Below, piece by piece: positions 46,738-57,269 of a stretch of DNA of 64,000 nucleotides. The notes below the pieces were generated by a model. That model was not told the origin of the DNA. It saw only the letters and a list, made by a program, of their open reading frames with translations, and did no database searches. Made by a program: the position numbers and the translations under genes. Each line of letters opens with the position of its first letter. The stretch's first letter is position 1. The stretch comes from Aselliscus stoliczkanus. Lineage: Eukaryota; Chordata; Mammalia; Chiroptera; Hipposideridae. The DNA lies in the NCBI GenBank assembly GCA_033961575.1, contig CM066733.1, positions 64,664,921 through 64,728,920 of the forward strand. Direction: 5' to 3'.

Positions 46738-47270
46738 TTAATAAAATGGAAATATATATCTATCAAAAATTACTTTCAATGTAAATGGATTAAATGCTTC
46801 AATCAGAAGACACAGGAGAGCTAAATGGATAAGAGAACAAAACCCTTCCATATGCTGCCTACAAGAGGCCCACTTCATATTGAAAGACACACAGACAGAA
46901 AGTAAAGGGGTGGAAAAAGTTATTTCATGAAAATGGAAACAAGCAAACAAACAGCTGGAGTAGCAATACTTATACAAGACAAAATAGACTTTAAAACAAA
47001 GGCTTTAAAAAGAGACAAAGAAGGACCCAGTAATCCCATTTCTGGGTATTTATGAAGAAACCCAAACACTACTTTGAGGGATTGTGTGCATCCGAATGTT
47101 CATTGCAGCAATGTTTACAATGGCCAAGATGTGGAAGCAGCCTGGGTGTCTATCAATGGATAAATTCATAAAGAGTAGGTGGTACATATTTACAATGGAA
47201 TATTGCTTGGCCAGGAAAGGGAATGGGTTCTCGCCATCTACAAGTGGCATGGATGGACCTGGAGGGTATT
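46738..47270 (+). pseudogene. Internally deleted L1 ORF2 remnant (copy 2)
   Basis: The endonuclease start reads 'YLSKITFNVNGLNAS'-like. At about 47025 'AAAGAGACAAAGAAGGAC' joins 'CCAGTAATCCCATTTCTGGG', exactly as in copy 1. The reverse transcriptase region is absent. Confidence 0.87.
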
Positions 47271-47461
47271 AGGCTGAGTGGAGTGTTAGACACAGAAAGA
47301 TAGATGCAATGTAATTTCGTGTATGTGTGGAATCTAAAGAACAAAATAAGCAAACAAACAGAACAGAAACAAACCCATAGATACAGAGTACATTTTGATG
47401 GTTGCCAGATGATACAAAGTTTTGGGGGTATGGGTGAAAACGGGGAAGAGATTAAGAAGTA

Positions 47462-47918
47462 CAAATTGGTAGCTACAAAATACTCATGGGAATGTAAAGT
47501 GTATGGAGTATAGTCAGTAATATGGCAATAACTATGTATTGTGCCAGGTGGGTACTAGACTAGTCAGGGGGATCACTTAAATAATATAAATGCCTAAACA
47601 TATGCTTTACAGCTGAAATTAATATAAAATAATACTGAATATCAACTGTAAATAAAAATTTTAAAAAGTGGGGAAAAGATGAAGGGGAATAAGAGGTCCA
47701 AATTTCCAGGTATAAAACAAGTAAGTCATGGGGATGTAATAATGTACAGCATGGGGAATATAGTCAATAATACTGTGATAGTGCAGTATGGTGTCAGATG
47801 GTTGCTAAACTTATCATGGTGATCACTTCTTTAGGTATATAAATGTTGAATAACTATGGTGTACCCTGAAACTTATATAACATGGTATGTTAGCTGTATT
47901 TTTAGGAAAAAAATCTTT
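47462..47918 (+). repeat. Doubled L1 3' UTR unit (copy 2)
   Basis: Two related units, 47462-47668 and 47690-47918, each with an ATGGGGATGTAA or ATGGGAATGTAA start and a CTGAAA-TTATATAA or CTGAAATTAATATAA end. Confidence 0.8.
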
Positions 47919-47934
47919 TAAAAAGTAGTTTCTG

Positions 47935-48275
47935 TATAAATAGGATACTATTGATTGAGCTGAAATGTCATGGTTCCCTCTATTGTATTCATTATTCTTA
48001 AACTCAAGTAAATGTCAGCCTCAAAAGTTATCACAGTTATGTCATAACAGCTCCTCTTAGAAACAATAGTCATTAGTTTACCATTGGCCCATGCTACAGT
48101 GTTTCATTTTCAAGCATTTCATTCATTAGTTTTAAATACTTCTAGGTCAATTTCAAAGGCGATTATAATAAACTGTCTAATTACAACAGAAATATATGTA
48201 AAAGGAACCTGAAAAAAGTAATACATATTCCTTTTAGAAGACCTACTCTTACAATGTTGATATTTAATTGGTGAC
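47935..48275. other. Unassigned intron DNA
   Basis: Nothing recognised. Confidence 0.55.
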
Positions 48276-48294
48276 AAAAACAATAAATGTGCTA

Positions 48295-48759
48295 GCGGCC
48301 AGCCAAGTGGCTCATTGGTTAAGAGTTGGCTTGGGACGCCAGCTCTGAGCAGCAGGGCCCCAATTTGGATCCCACGTGAGGGCCATTGACACTGCCCTCT
48401 ACAGCTAAGATGATGAACAACAGCTTGACCTGGGCTGCTGTGAGTCGTGGGTGACAGGGTAGGCTGCAGCCCCTGCTGCAGTGGGCTGCCATGAGCAACC
48501 ATGAGCTACCATGAGTGGCCGGCAGCCAGCGTGAGTGGCCGGCAGCCAGCGTGAGCTGCCAAGAGCCACAGTGAACAGCCATCCAGAGGCCGGTGACCCA
48601 TCTGCCTCACCCAAGAAGAGCACAATGACGATACCAATATGGGCCAGTGAAGCAACAGCCTTTGCAACTAGACTGAAGGACAAAAAGGACAGCAACTTGT
48701 CTGTTCCCCTTTCCTAATTCCCCAATGCTGTTCCCCTCCCCCAATTCCCCAATAAAATC

Positions 48760-48794
<35 letters not shown>

Positions 48795-48807
48795 AGCAAA
48801 CAAACAA
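48295..48807 (+). mobile_element. Long composite SINE with AAAAC-rich tail
   Basis: Full copy with head 'GCGGCCAGCCAAGTGGCTCA', body, VES-like tail, CAATAAAATC and an (AAAAC)n tail. Perfect 19-bp target duplication AAAAACAATAAATGTGCTA (48276-48294 and 48808-48826). Confidence 0.96.
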
Positions 48808-49042
48808 AAAACAATAAATGTGCTATTGGTTTAAGAACTACTTCTTTAAAGTAAAAATCATAAGAGGCAGGTTTTGGGTTATTGCTATTACTCTTGTTTT
48901 TGTTTGTTATACTATGCCCCTAAAGTATCTGACACTCAATTATAATGTTCAACTTTGGAGTTTTTAGCTGGGGTTGTCAGCATGCTTTCATCTCCCAACA
49001 ATAAAACCTTCAATTGAAACTGCCTTAAAAAGAATGAAGATT

Positions 49043-49050
<8 letters not shown>

Positions 49051-49094
<44 letters not shown>
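49051..49094. repeat. (CA)n microsatellite abutting a MITE
   Basis: 22 CA units ending exactly where the MITE's GGTGCC terminal repeat starts. Confidence 0.97.
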
Positions 49095-49096
<2 letters not shown>

Positions 49097-49755
49097 TGCC
49101 AAAAAAATGTAAACACATTTTAAGAAAGGAAAATACTGTATTAAAATTATGATGGGCCGGCTGAGTGGCGCATTGGTTAAGCGCTGGTTTTGGGATGCCA
49201 GCGGCCCCGGTTCGGATCCCACGAGGGCCAGTGACACTGCCCTCTACAGCTAACAACAGCTCCACCTGGAGCTGGGCTGTGCGAGCCCCGGTGATGGTGT
49301 GGGCTGCAGCCCCTGCTGCAGTGGGCTGCCATAGGCTACAGTGAGTGGCCCACAGCCAGTGTGAGCGGCTGACAGCCAAGAGTGAGCTGCCAATAGCCAC
49401 GGTGAGCGACATCCAGAGGCCGGAGACCGATCTGCCTCATCCAGGAAGAGCGCAATGACGATACCAACAGTGAAGCAACATCCTCCGCAACTAGACTGAA
49501 GAACAAAAAGACAGCAACTTGTCTGTTCTCCTTTCCCAATTCCCCAACGCTGTTCCCCTCCGCCAATTCCCCAATAAAATCTTTAAAAAAAAAAAAATTA
49601 TGCTGATGGTAACCACTTTGAGCACCTCTTGTAATCGCAGAAGTCAAACATGACTTGTGTTCATCTTTGGTTATCAGTATATATATTGAGTATTCCAATT
49701 TGAATACAGTTTTTTCCTTTCTTAAAATGTGTATACATTTTGGGGGCACCCTCTG
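49095..49755 (-). mobile_element. Fold-back mariner MITE carrying a SINE
   Basis: Read from the right: CAGAGGGTGCCCCCAAAATG, TATACACATTTTAAGAAAGG, ... 'GGTTACCATCAG', then an inverted copy of the terminal 55 bp ending GGCACC at 49095. Unlike the copy at 22737, both ends here derive from the same left end. A composite SINE interrupts it. Confidence 0.9.
49152..49592 (+). mobile_element. Long composite SINE nested in a mariner MITE
   Basis: Complete copy from GGGCCGGCTGAGTGGCGC to CCAATAAAATC and an A tail. Short target duplication AAAATTATG on both sides restores continuous MITE sequence. Confidence 0.94.
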
Positions 49756-49759
49756 TCTA

Positions 49760-50970
49760 TATATTTAGTATATATATTATTATTCATAAAAATAAAACCA
49801 TGTATTATCTAACATAAGAAGTAGATGAGCTCTCCCAAACCGAGGATTCAATGACACAATACCCATGGACCAGGTCCTCTCTATCTCCGTTCTGCTGTCC
49901 ACTGATCCCACACCATCACGGGGCTATTCCACTTGAACCTGCTGCTCCTAACAACTGAGGCTGCATGCTTTCCTGTTCACATCCAACGGCAAAGGACAAT
50001 GGGGGCCCCTGTCCTAACCGTGGAAGAAGTCTCTCCTTTCAGTCTGGTCGGCCAGCTTGGGTCAACTATCTACATCAAGACACATAGTTGTCTCCAGAGA
50101 AACACAAGGCAACAATTTGCTTACCCTTAGGCTTCTAGAATAGCTTCTAAAACTGAAGATAGAATTACCATGGCTGGCTGAAGCTCACTAAAATGGGTTT
50201 TGGGGAGGTGTTTATTACTAAAAGGGTACTGACACTATAAAACATGACACAAAAGAGTTGTAGAATGGATGATGTGGAGTAAGGCAGAATTGCAAAAATG
50301 CAATTACTAGTCAAACAAGGAAGACACCTCACTTCTGAAATTCAGAAGCTACAAGTAAGAAAAGTCCTTTAAAAAAGTCTCTGCTTAAATAAATAAATAC
50401 TAAATGTCTTTCATGAAATGAAGAACACTTGCCCTAGGACAGGGCATCCCACTGAAGAGAAGTCCTGGGTGGCAGGCTCATTTAGCTATAAAAGGTATCA
50501 AATTAAAGTTTTTATAGAACCAAACTAACCCAGTAAACAAAAACCATCTAGGAAGCTGCTGCTATGCCCCAACCTAAAGACATTCTGTAACCCCCAAGAA
50601 TGTGCATCATAAGATTGTAGTTAAAGAAATACTGTACTTTTATCTTTATCTTTTTTTAAAAAAAGTACAACTCAGTCCACTTTGAATTATTATTTACAGG
50701 GAAGCCGAGCATTTGACACATCTGAACCCTGCTTTCACCTGGCCGCTGCAACTCTAAGATTTTGTTCTCAGGAGGTCTCCTATCAGAAGTCCTTTTAGAC
50801 ATTCTCACAAAGACATTGCACAATGCAACTGGCCAGCCAAACACAATGTGGTCTCCTGGATCTCCCAGTAGTCTGATAATAAAGAAAAGAAAGATGAAGC
50901 CAAAGCTTTCCCCCTCTGCACTGCCATCCTTCTGCAGGCTTTCTGGATAAACGTGGCCCAGCTGTCTCAC
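49760..50970. other. CYP39A1 intron next to the haem-loop exon
   Basis: No repeat named. The minus-strand frame that continues the haem-loop exon into this region is intron. Confidence 0.6.
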
Positions 50971-50974
50971 TGAC

Positions 50975-51063
50975 CTTCCAGGACACTGGTATTTCCCGCT
51001 TCCAAATGCCATGAAGCAGTCCAAGAAAGCATGCTTCTCTAAATTTGCCTTTTCCCAACGTTC
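50975..51063 (-). CDS. CYP39A1: CYP39A1 coding exon, third from the end (haem-binding loop)
   Basis: An 89-bp exon that starts in phase 0 with ERWEKANLEKHAFLDCFMAF and ends GSGKYQCPG plus two bases (AG) of an Arg codon. FGSGKYQCPG fits the P450 signature FxxGxxxCxG. Its Cys is the fifth ligand of the haem iron, so the catalytic centre is intact. The acceptor TTCTTCCCACAG and donor GGAAG|GTCAGT are good. An open frame continues past the donor for another 100 codons, but it is intron: it does not resemble P450 sequence, and the next CYP39A1 residues are found in a proper exon 22.9 kb further on. From memory the human protein has Ala after the Cys-Pro, where this sequence has the canonical Gly. 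Confidence 0.97.
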
Positions 51064-51882
51064 CTGTGGGAAGAAAACATTTTTTTTTTCCAAATCAGTC
51101 TTATATAAATAAGCTTAACTTTATTTCTCTAGGCTAAAAATGACCTTGTACAGCTAATCCTTGCATATAAAGTTGCAGGGTTGTTGGTCATTTTTTCCAA
51201 CCTGTTATTAATATCAGCCATGATTATGTATTTGGAACGTGAACTAATAAATAAAAAAGATTTAAAAAGAATTCTGTTAAGTGGTAAATGTAAATCAACC
51301 ACAGAATTGACCTCAGAGAGGAAGAATATTTACAATAAGGCCTCAGGCTCCATCATAAAACTGCCTTTAGTAATAAATTTAGTAATAAGATGCTGACAGC
51401 CCTGCTGTTGGAGAAAGCCTGGGATGCAGAATGCATACATCTAGATGCCATTTTTGACAGTTTTACTTAAAGGCAGAGAATAGACTAAATGACCTCTTAA
51501 GATTCTGTTCAGCCCTGTAACTCCCCAGTTCTGAGAAACAGCAGAACAGAGTTTTAATTTGCTTCGTTTTTATTTTTTGTACTCCTTGGAAACCAATAAC
51601 AGGAAAAATTGCCTGAAGAACATGAAATGTCTTCTGTCAGAACCAAGCATATTTATTTTAACATGCCCTGCTGGTCTCAGATAAAAATTTATTTTAAAGC
51701 TGGTGGCATTTATTCCAAAAACTCTTCTGTCTGATTTGTAAATGTTACTCCATCTATATTGCAAATCCAATCTGTACTTTGTAGCCTTAATTTGTAGAGA
51801 AATATGGCAACTTAATGATACAGTCCTGGTTAATTTATGAATGCAGGCTCCTGGCATAAAAACAAATTAAAATCAAAGGGCA

Positions 51883-52159
51883 TTGGTGAGTGGTCCAGAG
51901 CTTAAAGCTACTGTTCTCATAGTTTGCAGCCCTCTCCCAGGTACTTTGACTGTTCTTTCAATAATGCTGATTGTGCGTCAAATTGTGTCTACAATGGGCA
52001 ACACATGAAGTTGGTTAATATGTCTCCAGCACCACGCATCCCTGTTTTCTATTTATTGTGTGTACTCACTTTCAATAATATATTTCAAACTGATATTTTT
52101 GTAAACAAATCAATGTAAGGACTGAAGTGGTAACTTAATAAAGTTAATTTGTTTAAAAA
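51883..52159 (+). pseudogene. 5'-truncated processed retrocopy of an unidentified mRNA 3' end
   Basis: 277 bp ending with a polyadenylation signal (TTAATAAAG, about 20 bp before the end) and an A tail, flanked by 14-bp direct repeats AAAATCAAAGGGCA (51869-51882 and 52160-52173). It looks like the 3' UTR of a cellular mRNA copied by L1 machinery. I do not recognise the source gene. It is antisense to CYP39A1 and its far repeat ends about 20 bp from a CYP39A1 splice donor. Confidence 0.85.
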
Positions 52160-52194
52160 AAAATCAAAGGGCAATGTATATTGAAATAACTTAC

Positions 52195-52290
52195 GGGTTT
52201 GAACAATTCAGGTTCAGGAAAATATTTCGGATTTCTATGTAGCCAAAATGGAGACAACATCAACAGGTCACCAGAAGGGACAGTGTAATT
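52195..52290 (-). CDS. CYP39A1: CYP39A1 coding exon, fourth from the end
   Basis: A 96-bp, phase 0/0 exon encoding exactly 32 residues: NYTVPSGDLLMLSPFWLHRN then PKYFPEPELFKP. In P450s this is the stretch after the K helix that packs around the haem (beta 1-4 and K' region) and leads to the PERF/PERW motif, here completed by the next exon as KP|ERW. The acceptor is TTTCTATCATAG and the donor is CCC|GTAAGT, both canonical. The preceding intron is about 6.2 kb and the following one 1131 bp. A processed retrocopy lies in the following intron, with its far target-site duplication ending about 20 bp past this donor. No stop or frameshift is seen. Confidence 0.96.
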
Positions 52291-52299
52291 CTATGATAG

Positions 52300-52970
52300 A
52301 AAAATCAGTTCCGAGTCATTTTTTTGAAATCTGCTTTAAAGAGAGTTTGGGTCATCAACAATAATGCTACAACTATATCATGGAGAAGGCATACATATAT
52401 ATTTTATAATCAATGGCGAGAAAGTCTAACTCTTTCCTGGTTGCATAGTGTTTATTTTGCAACTTAGGGCAATGACTGGTTTCTAATTCTCATGATTCGT
52501 TACATATTCGGTTACATGGGGGAAAATATTAGATAAATGTAAAAATTTTAGAAGCTAATGTAAGCCTACTCTAATGCAGTTTTTGATGCTCCATATTGGA
52601 GTTTACGGCAAATATTCTTGATGATGGAAACCCTAGTGGATTTCCAGGTTCTGAAACAGAACAATCTAACTCTGAGACAGGACACTGGACAGGGGCAGCA
52701 GGCATCCTGTCCCAGGGGACACGCATGAGAGTGTCAGTGCAGGGACAGTGGATTCTTTGTTCGTTTTTCACTCTAGCAGCAGCTGTTAGGGCAGAAAGAA
52801 TATGAAGACAACTGGTTAGGAAGACACAGGACGAAGCAAGTGTTGTGCGTGTATTTGGTGGGTTTTGTGTTTGAGGCTGCGGTGATTATGGGGCTGAGGA
52901 TAAGCGCTGTGATTCTTCAAACATCAGACAGAGCCAGTATGATCCTTCTCCATTCATGTTATAATAGGTT
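52300..52970. other. CYP39A1 intron, unassigned part
   Basis: No exon or repeat recognised. Confidence 0.55.
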
Positions 52971-52974
52971 TTCA

Positions 52975-53162
52975 TGATAGGTAGACTATACCAAGGATAG
53001 ACGGGTCAAATCTATGGTGATGGAAAGGTAATTGACTCTGGGTGGTGAACACACAATGTGATATGTAAATGACATATTACAGAATTGTACACCTGAAATC
53101 TATGTAACTTTGCTAACAATTGTCACCCCAATAAACTTTAATTAAAGTAAATAAAGAAATAA
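52975..53162 (+). mobile_element. 5'-truncated bat L1 3' end
   Basis: 'CTCTGGGTGGTGAACACACA', 'AATTGTACACCTGAAATCTA', 'TTGTCACCCCAATAAACTTT' and an A-rich tail are the common 3' end of bat L1s. Confidence 0.8.
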
Positions 53163-53169
53163 ATAACCA

Positions 53170-54910
53170 TTTCATAAAATCACCCTTACATCACCATGCT
53201 CAGAAACTATAGGACAAAGGGCTCACACACTAGATAGCTACCAACTTTACAGGGGCAAAGCCATTTTATTAGTAATCATCTATTTAACCCTGCATAATTT
53301 TGAAGTGTCCTTGAGATATTTGCAAAACACTAAGTTCATGGGTCTAGAATTAGCACACAATTAAAAGATCTCTTTCCAGCAATCCTGGTGCCAGACCCAA
53401 GTACTCAGCTCCTGTTGGAGTCAACAAGGGGTTCTCCTGGGTTAAAAAATGGTGACCTGGGTTAAAAACTGGGAAGAAAGGGAGGCTTTTGCTGGTGCCC
53501 TCTTACCATTTTTGAAGTAGAAAGAGACCTGTGAGATCCCAAGCTGATGCTGGAGCTGAAGCAAGAGAGGTCATGACTGACTCTGAAATCAGGTGAGGAG
53601 GGACCTGCTTTATTTGAGGGCTGGGCTGGAGGCAGCCATGGGCCAGGCCTCCCATCAGGGCAAGGGCTGTCCTTCCCTTTCCAACCTCATAGTCCTCTTT
53701 AGTGGCTGTTGGCTGATGATTATGATTATGACTTGGAAGCTGCTGATTGCAAAGTGGGCGAGTAGAGAAAGACTTCTAATGGGGCCTCAGCATTCACATT
53801 AGCAACAGGGAGGAGACCAAAAAGACTTTCCCGTGGCATCAGCAAATGCAAGGAATGTGAGAGCTGGTTGTGTCGAATGAGCCCTCTCAGCAAGCAGACA
53901 TCATCATGCCCAGTCTAAACAGTCCCTGTCATCATTTATATGACAGATGAACAGAAAGATCACGAGGGAGACAAAACAGTCATAGGACCAGAACACAGAT
54001 CACTAGCTAAGGGAAGTTGCATAACACAAACTCTGTGTGGTAGTAACTGCATCTCTTGTGTGGATAAAATTGAACCTGGCCAGCCCACCTCACAGGTGTA
54101 CTGTGATACCTGGCCAGTCCACCTCACTGAGATACTGTGCGGCCAAATTAGCTTCATCTGCTAGACTGGAGATTGGGTTTTCTTGTAGAGGGAAGAGAAG
54201 GCAGGATTCTCTGTTGTAACTCAAGAAGGATGCTGGGGCAAAGTAGGTGCTAGGAATATAGAATCTTGAAGAGAAAAGAGGAATACTATGAAGGTAAAGC
54301 ATCCATAAGAAAAAGTCCAAAGCACACAGCTTTTCTCCCAGCTCTTGGCAGGAGCTTGGCTGTTATTAGTTGTAAAAAACAAGTACTTCAAAAAATGAAA
54401 GAGTATACTCTTGTGTGTGATTAAAAACCTCTCTATAAAAATTCTGGAAAATTCAAAAAATAGAAAAAGAAAAAAAAACCAACTAGAGTGCTGACAACAA
54501 AAGACCATCATCAGTGGCAAGACTTCCCTTCAATACTTCTACTTAATGACAGTTCAGTTTTTTGTTGTTATTGTTGTTTTTAAACATAGTTTTTACCCTA
54601 CTAAATAAATGATTTTTGAATCTTACCTTGTTAACTTAATATTACAGCATAAGGATTTTTAAATTTATATTGTATACTCATGAATAATTTTCAATGCCTG
54701 CTTAAGCTTTCATTTGGGTAGGTTAAGCCATGATTAATTTAATCATTATCTATTGTTCTTTTATTTAATAAACAGTGCCATTACAAGTATCTTCTTCCAC
54801 AAAGGATTTTTCATGTAAAATATTTGTTCAGAAGACATAGAACATGGATATTTTTTAAGTTATTAATACATGTTGCTCAACTGTTTCCTCAAATTGGGAG
54901 CAATATATAT
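53170..54910. other. CYP39A1 intron, unassigned part
   Basis: 54560-54900 may be a very old L1 3' fragment. The rest shows no gene or named repeat. Confidence 0.45.
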
Positions 54911-54915
54911 ATATA

Positions 54916-55026
54916 ATTTTTTTTTTTTTTTGAGGGCAGTGTCACTGGCCCTCATATGCGGGACCTGAACTGGGGCCGCTGGCTTCCTAAGCCAGCGCTT
55001 AACCACTGCGCCACTCAGCCGGCCCG
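54916..55026 (-). mobile_element. Short Rhin-type SINE
   Basis: Minus-strand copy: T-run, 'GAGGGCAGTGTCACTGGCCC', head ending CAGCCGGCCC. Confidence 0.93.
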
Positions 55027-55029
55027 ACA

Positions 55030-55530
55030 TATATTTTTAACAATAAGATTTGAGAGCATTAATTTCATTGCCTTCTTATTTACTAACCTGACATTTTCAG
55101 TAGGTTATTTTTATTGCTATTTAACATTTTATGTCTTTCTTGAGTATTTTTCATGTTATTTTCTTTTATAAGCTTTTGTGCTCATGTTCTATTCTCATTA
55201 ATCTATGTAATATTAGTGCTTTACTATTGATGTGTGAATTCTTTAAACATTAAAATTATTTACCCTTGGGTTGTACACATATTGACATTTATTCTTAATT
55301 CTTGGTTTACATTTGAGATATACTTAAAAAATAAGACATGTTAAATTTTGATACAGTACATTCAAATTTGTTGAGCTGCTTTGTGGTTTCGTGGATTAAT
55401 CCAAAACTTAGGCGGCTCTCTTTCTCTACAATAGTGCACATCAAAGGCGGCTTAGGGACTTCTGGGAGTCCCCAAGACCTTTTCAAAGGAACTGCCATGT
55501 CAAATATTGTTCCTAGTAAAAGACTCATTT
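55030..55530. other. CYP39A1 intron, unassigned part
   Basis: 55340-55530 could be an upstream part of the adjoining hAT element, but I cannot align it convincingly. Confidence 0.45.
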
Positions 55531-55534
55531 AAAG

Positions 55535-56114
55535 TATAGGATATAGACCAATGGATTTTATTGTAACTGAGTACAAAAAACTCACTGATATATTTTCAGA
55601 TTGCAACAAACTTTTAAGAAAGTACTACTGTTGAATTTTAGTGTAGTGTCAAAGAATGGCCACAAATATCTGAAAAGGCTATTAAAATACACTTTCTTTT
55701 TTCAGCTACCTGTCTATGCTAGTTTGGATTTTCTTCATTTCCATCATGAAAACAATATATCACCACAGATTGACTGTAGACATATATATATATATTACAA
55801 TCCAGGTATGTTCTGTTAGCAAGGCATTAGATTTGCTAAAACTTAAAATGATGCTATTCTATTCTTTTTTTTTTTTTTTTTTTGGAAAATGTAGCTATGT
55901 TTCATAAAACCATGCTATTAATTGAATATGTAATAGGTTTCTCGTTCTTTTTAAATGAATTATTAAATAAATACTTTAACAATTTCTCAGCTTCACTATC
56001 TAATAACAGTAAATATTGATAGACATAACTCCTACAGATAAAAGCTCTTTGGGGTCCTCAATAATTTTAAAAAGTATAAAGAAATCCTGAGACCAAAAAT
56101 TTGGAGAACCACTA
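55535..56114 (+). mobile_element. hAT-Charlie 3' remnant with transposase C terminus
   Basis: Frame fragments such as KVLLLNFSVVSKNGHKYLKR and LLKYTFFFQLPVYASLDFL (55600-55740) match the hAT C-terminal dimerisation region. The noncoding end 'AAAGCTCTTTGGGGTCCTCA' ... 'GGAGAACCACTAG' is the Charlie-type terminal repeat. Frameshifts and a T-run show that it is dead. Confidence 0.85.
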
Positions 56115-56189
56115 GACACCCACTTTTATCTAGTCATTCCCAAGCCATATAGTAATCTCTACCCTCTTCATTGATTTATTAGGATTCCT

Positions 56190-56310
56190 CTTTCCTATAT
56201 TAAATTTTTATGTAGAATGGGGCTTTTGTTTGTTAACTCTCCAGTCTGTTCTATTGACCTGATACCACTACCATGCCATTTTAATTGTTGTAGTTTTATA
56301 ACATGTTTTA
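56190..56310 (-). mobile_element. L1 fragment
   Basis: 'GTCTGTTCTATTGACCTGAT', 'TTGTTGTAGTTTTATAACAT': antisense L1 ORF2. Confidence 0.75.
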
Positions 56311-56794
56311 ATACCTCATGATGATAATTAATGCTCCTTAATTATTCATAACTTCCACCACCTCCTTGTTTATTCTTTCCTGGGTAATCTTGCAGATTAA
56401 CTTTGTACTGAAAATATAAAATCTTAAGCACAGTTAGAAGCTTAAGAGTTTTTGAAAGGCGGCATGATAAAAAGAAAGAAGGATGGAGTAAATCAAAGAA
56501 AACAGATAATTTGTTCCAAGAAATATAGCAAGGAATGGTTATAGGTGCAAAAATAAACCATGATGCCCTGGTCAGACTACACTGGGAAACAGCAGTCAGA
56601 GAATGCTTTTAGTATTCACAGCAAGAAACCTGTCCAGTTGTCCAACAAGAGAGAAAATATGAGCCTCAGTTACTACTAAACATAGATGATCCCACAGGAA
56701 ATGTTTTCTATAATCCAGTTTCCTGGGAGCATGATAGTATGTATACTCAGCAAAGACATTCCACTGTTTTAGAAAATGTATGAAGCCTAAAAGG

Positions 56795-57262
56795 ACCAAG
56801 TTGTAGGAATTTATACTACGGAAATAATTAGTAATATACACAAACATTTAGCTATAAGGATGTTCATCTTTACAGTTTATAATAGTGAAAAATGGAAGCC
56901 ACATACCTATTCAAGAATAAGGAACTGATTTTAAAATGTATACTATGTCCACATATTAGATTATTATGCTGCAATTCAAGATGGTATAGATGTGTTTTAT
57001 TGATATAGAAAACTATTTGTGATCTGTTATTAAATAAAAGAAAAGCATGTTATGAGACAATTAGCATAGTATGACCCCAATTAAATTTTTAAAAATGCAC
57101 ATACAGGAAAAATATCTGAAATGATATAACCAAAGTTGTGTTCACAGTGGCTACCTCTGACTTGTGAAACGATAAACAATTTTTAATTTCTTCTTTCAGC
57201 TTATTTATATGGTCTCATTTCTTTTTCCCTAATTACCACATATTACTTATATAGTAAGAAGA
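56795..57262 (+). mobile_element. Old L1M 3' end
   Basis: 'AGGATGTTCATCTTTACAGT', 'ATTATGCTGCAATTCAAGAT', 'GTGGCTACCTCTGACTTGTG' follow the end of ORF2 and the 3' UTR of L1M-type elements. Confidence 0.8.
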
Positions 57263-57269
57263 AAATTCT

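Larger units (their letters stand above)
44164..47919 (+). mobile_element. Full-length HAL1-like L1 derivative, copy 2
   Basis: Flanked by AAAAAATGTAGTTTC (44149-44163) and AAAAAGTAGTTTC (47920-47932). The 5' UTR (44164-45790) begins near 'CCAAGATGGCAGAGTAGATA'. Then come ORF1 (45791-46735), the first part of ORF2, the deletion junction near 47025, the ORF2 end and a doubled 3' UTR. Same architecture as copy 1 but without the 300-bp insert and MITE. It lies in the 22.9-kb CYP39A1 intron, opposite to the gene's direction. Confidence 0.92.

Noticed and set aside
50656..51093. 145-codon minus-strand frame as a complete small P450-like gene
   Set aside because: Only 50975-51063 resembles P450. 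It is bounded by AG and GT splice sites and joins in frame to other CYP39A1 exons; the rest is intron.
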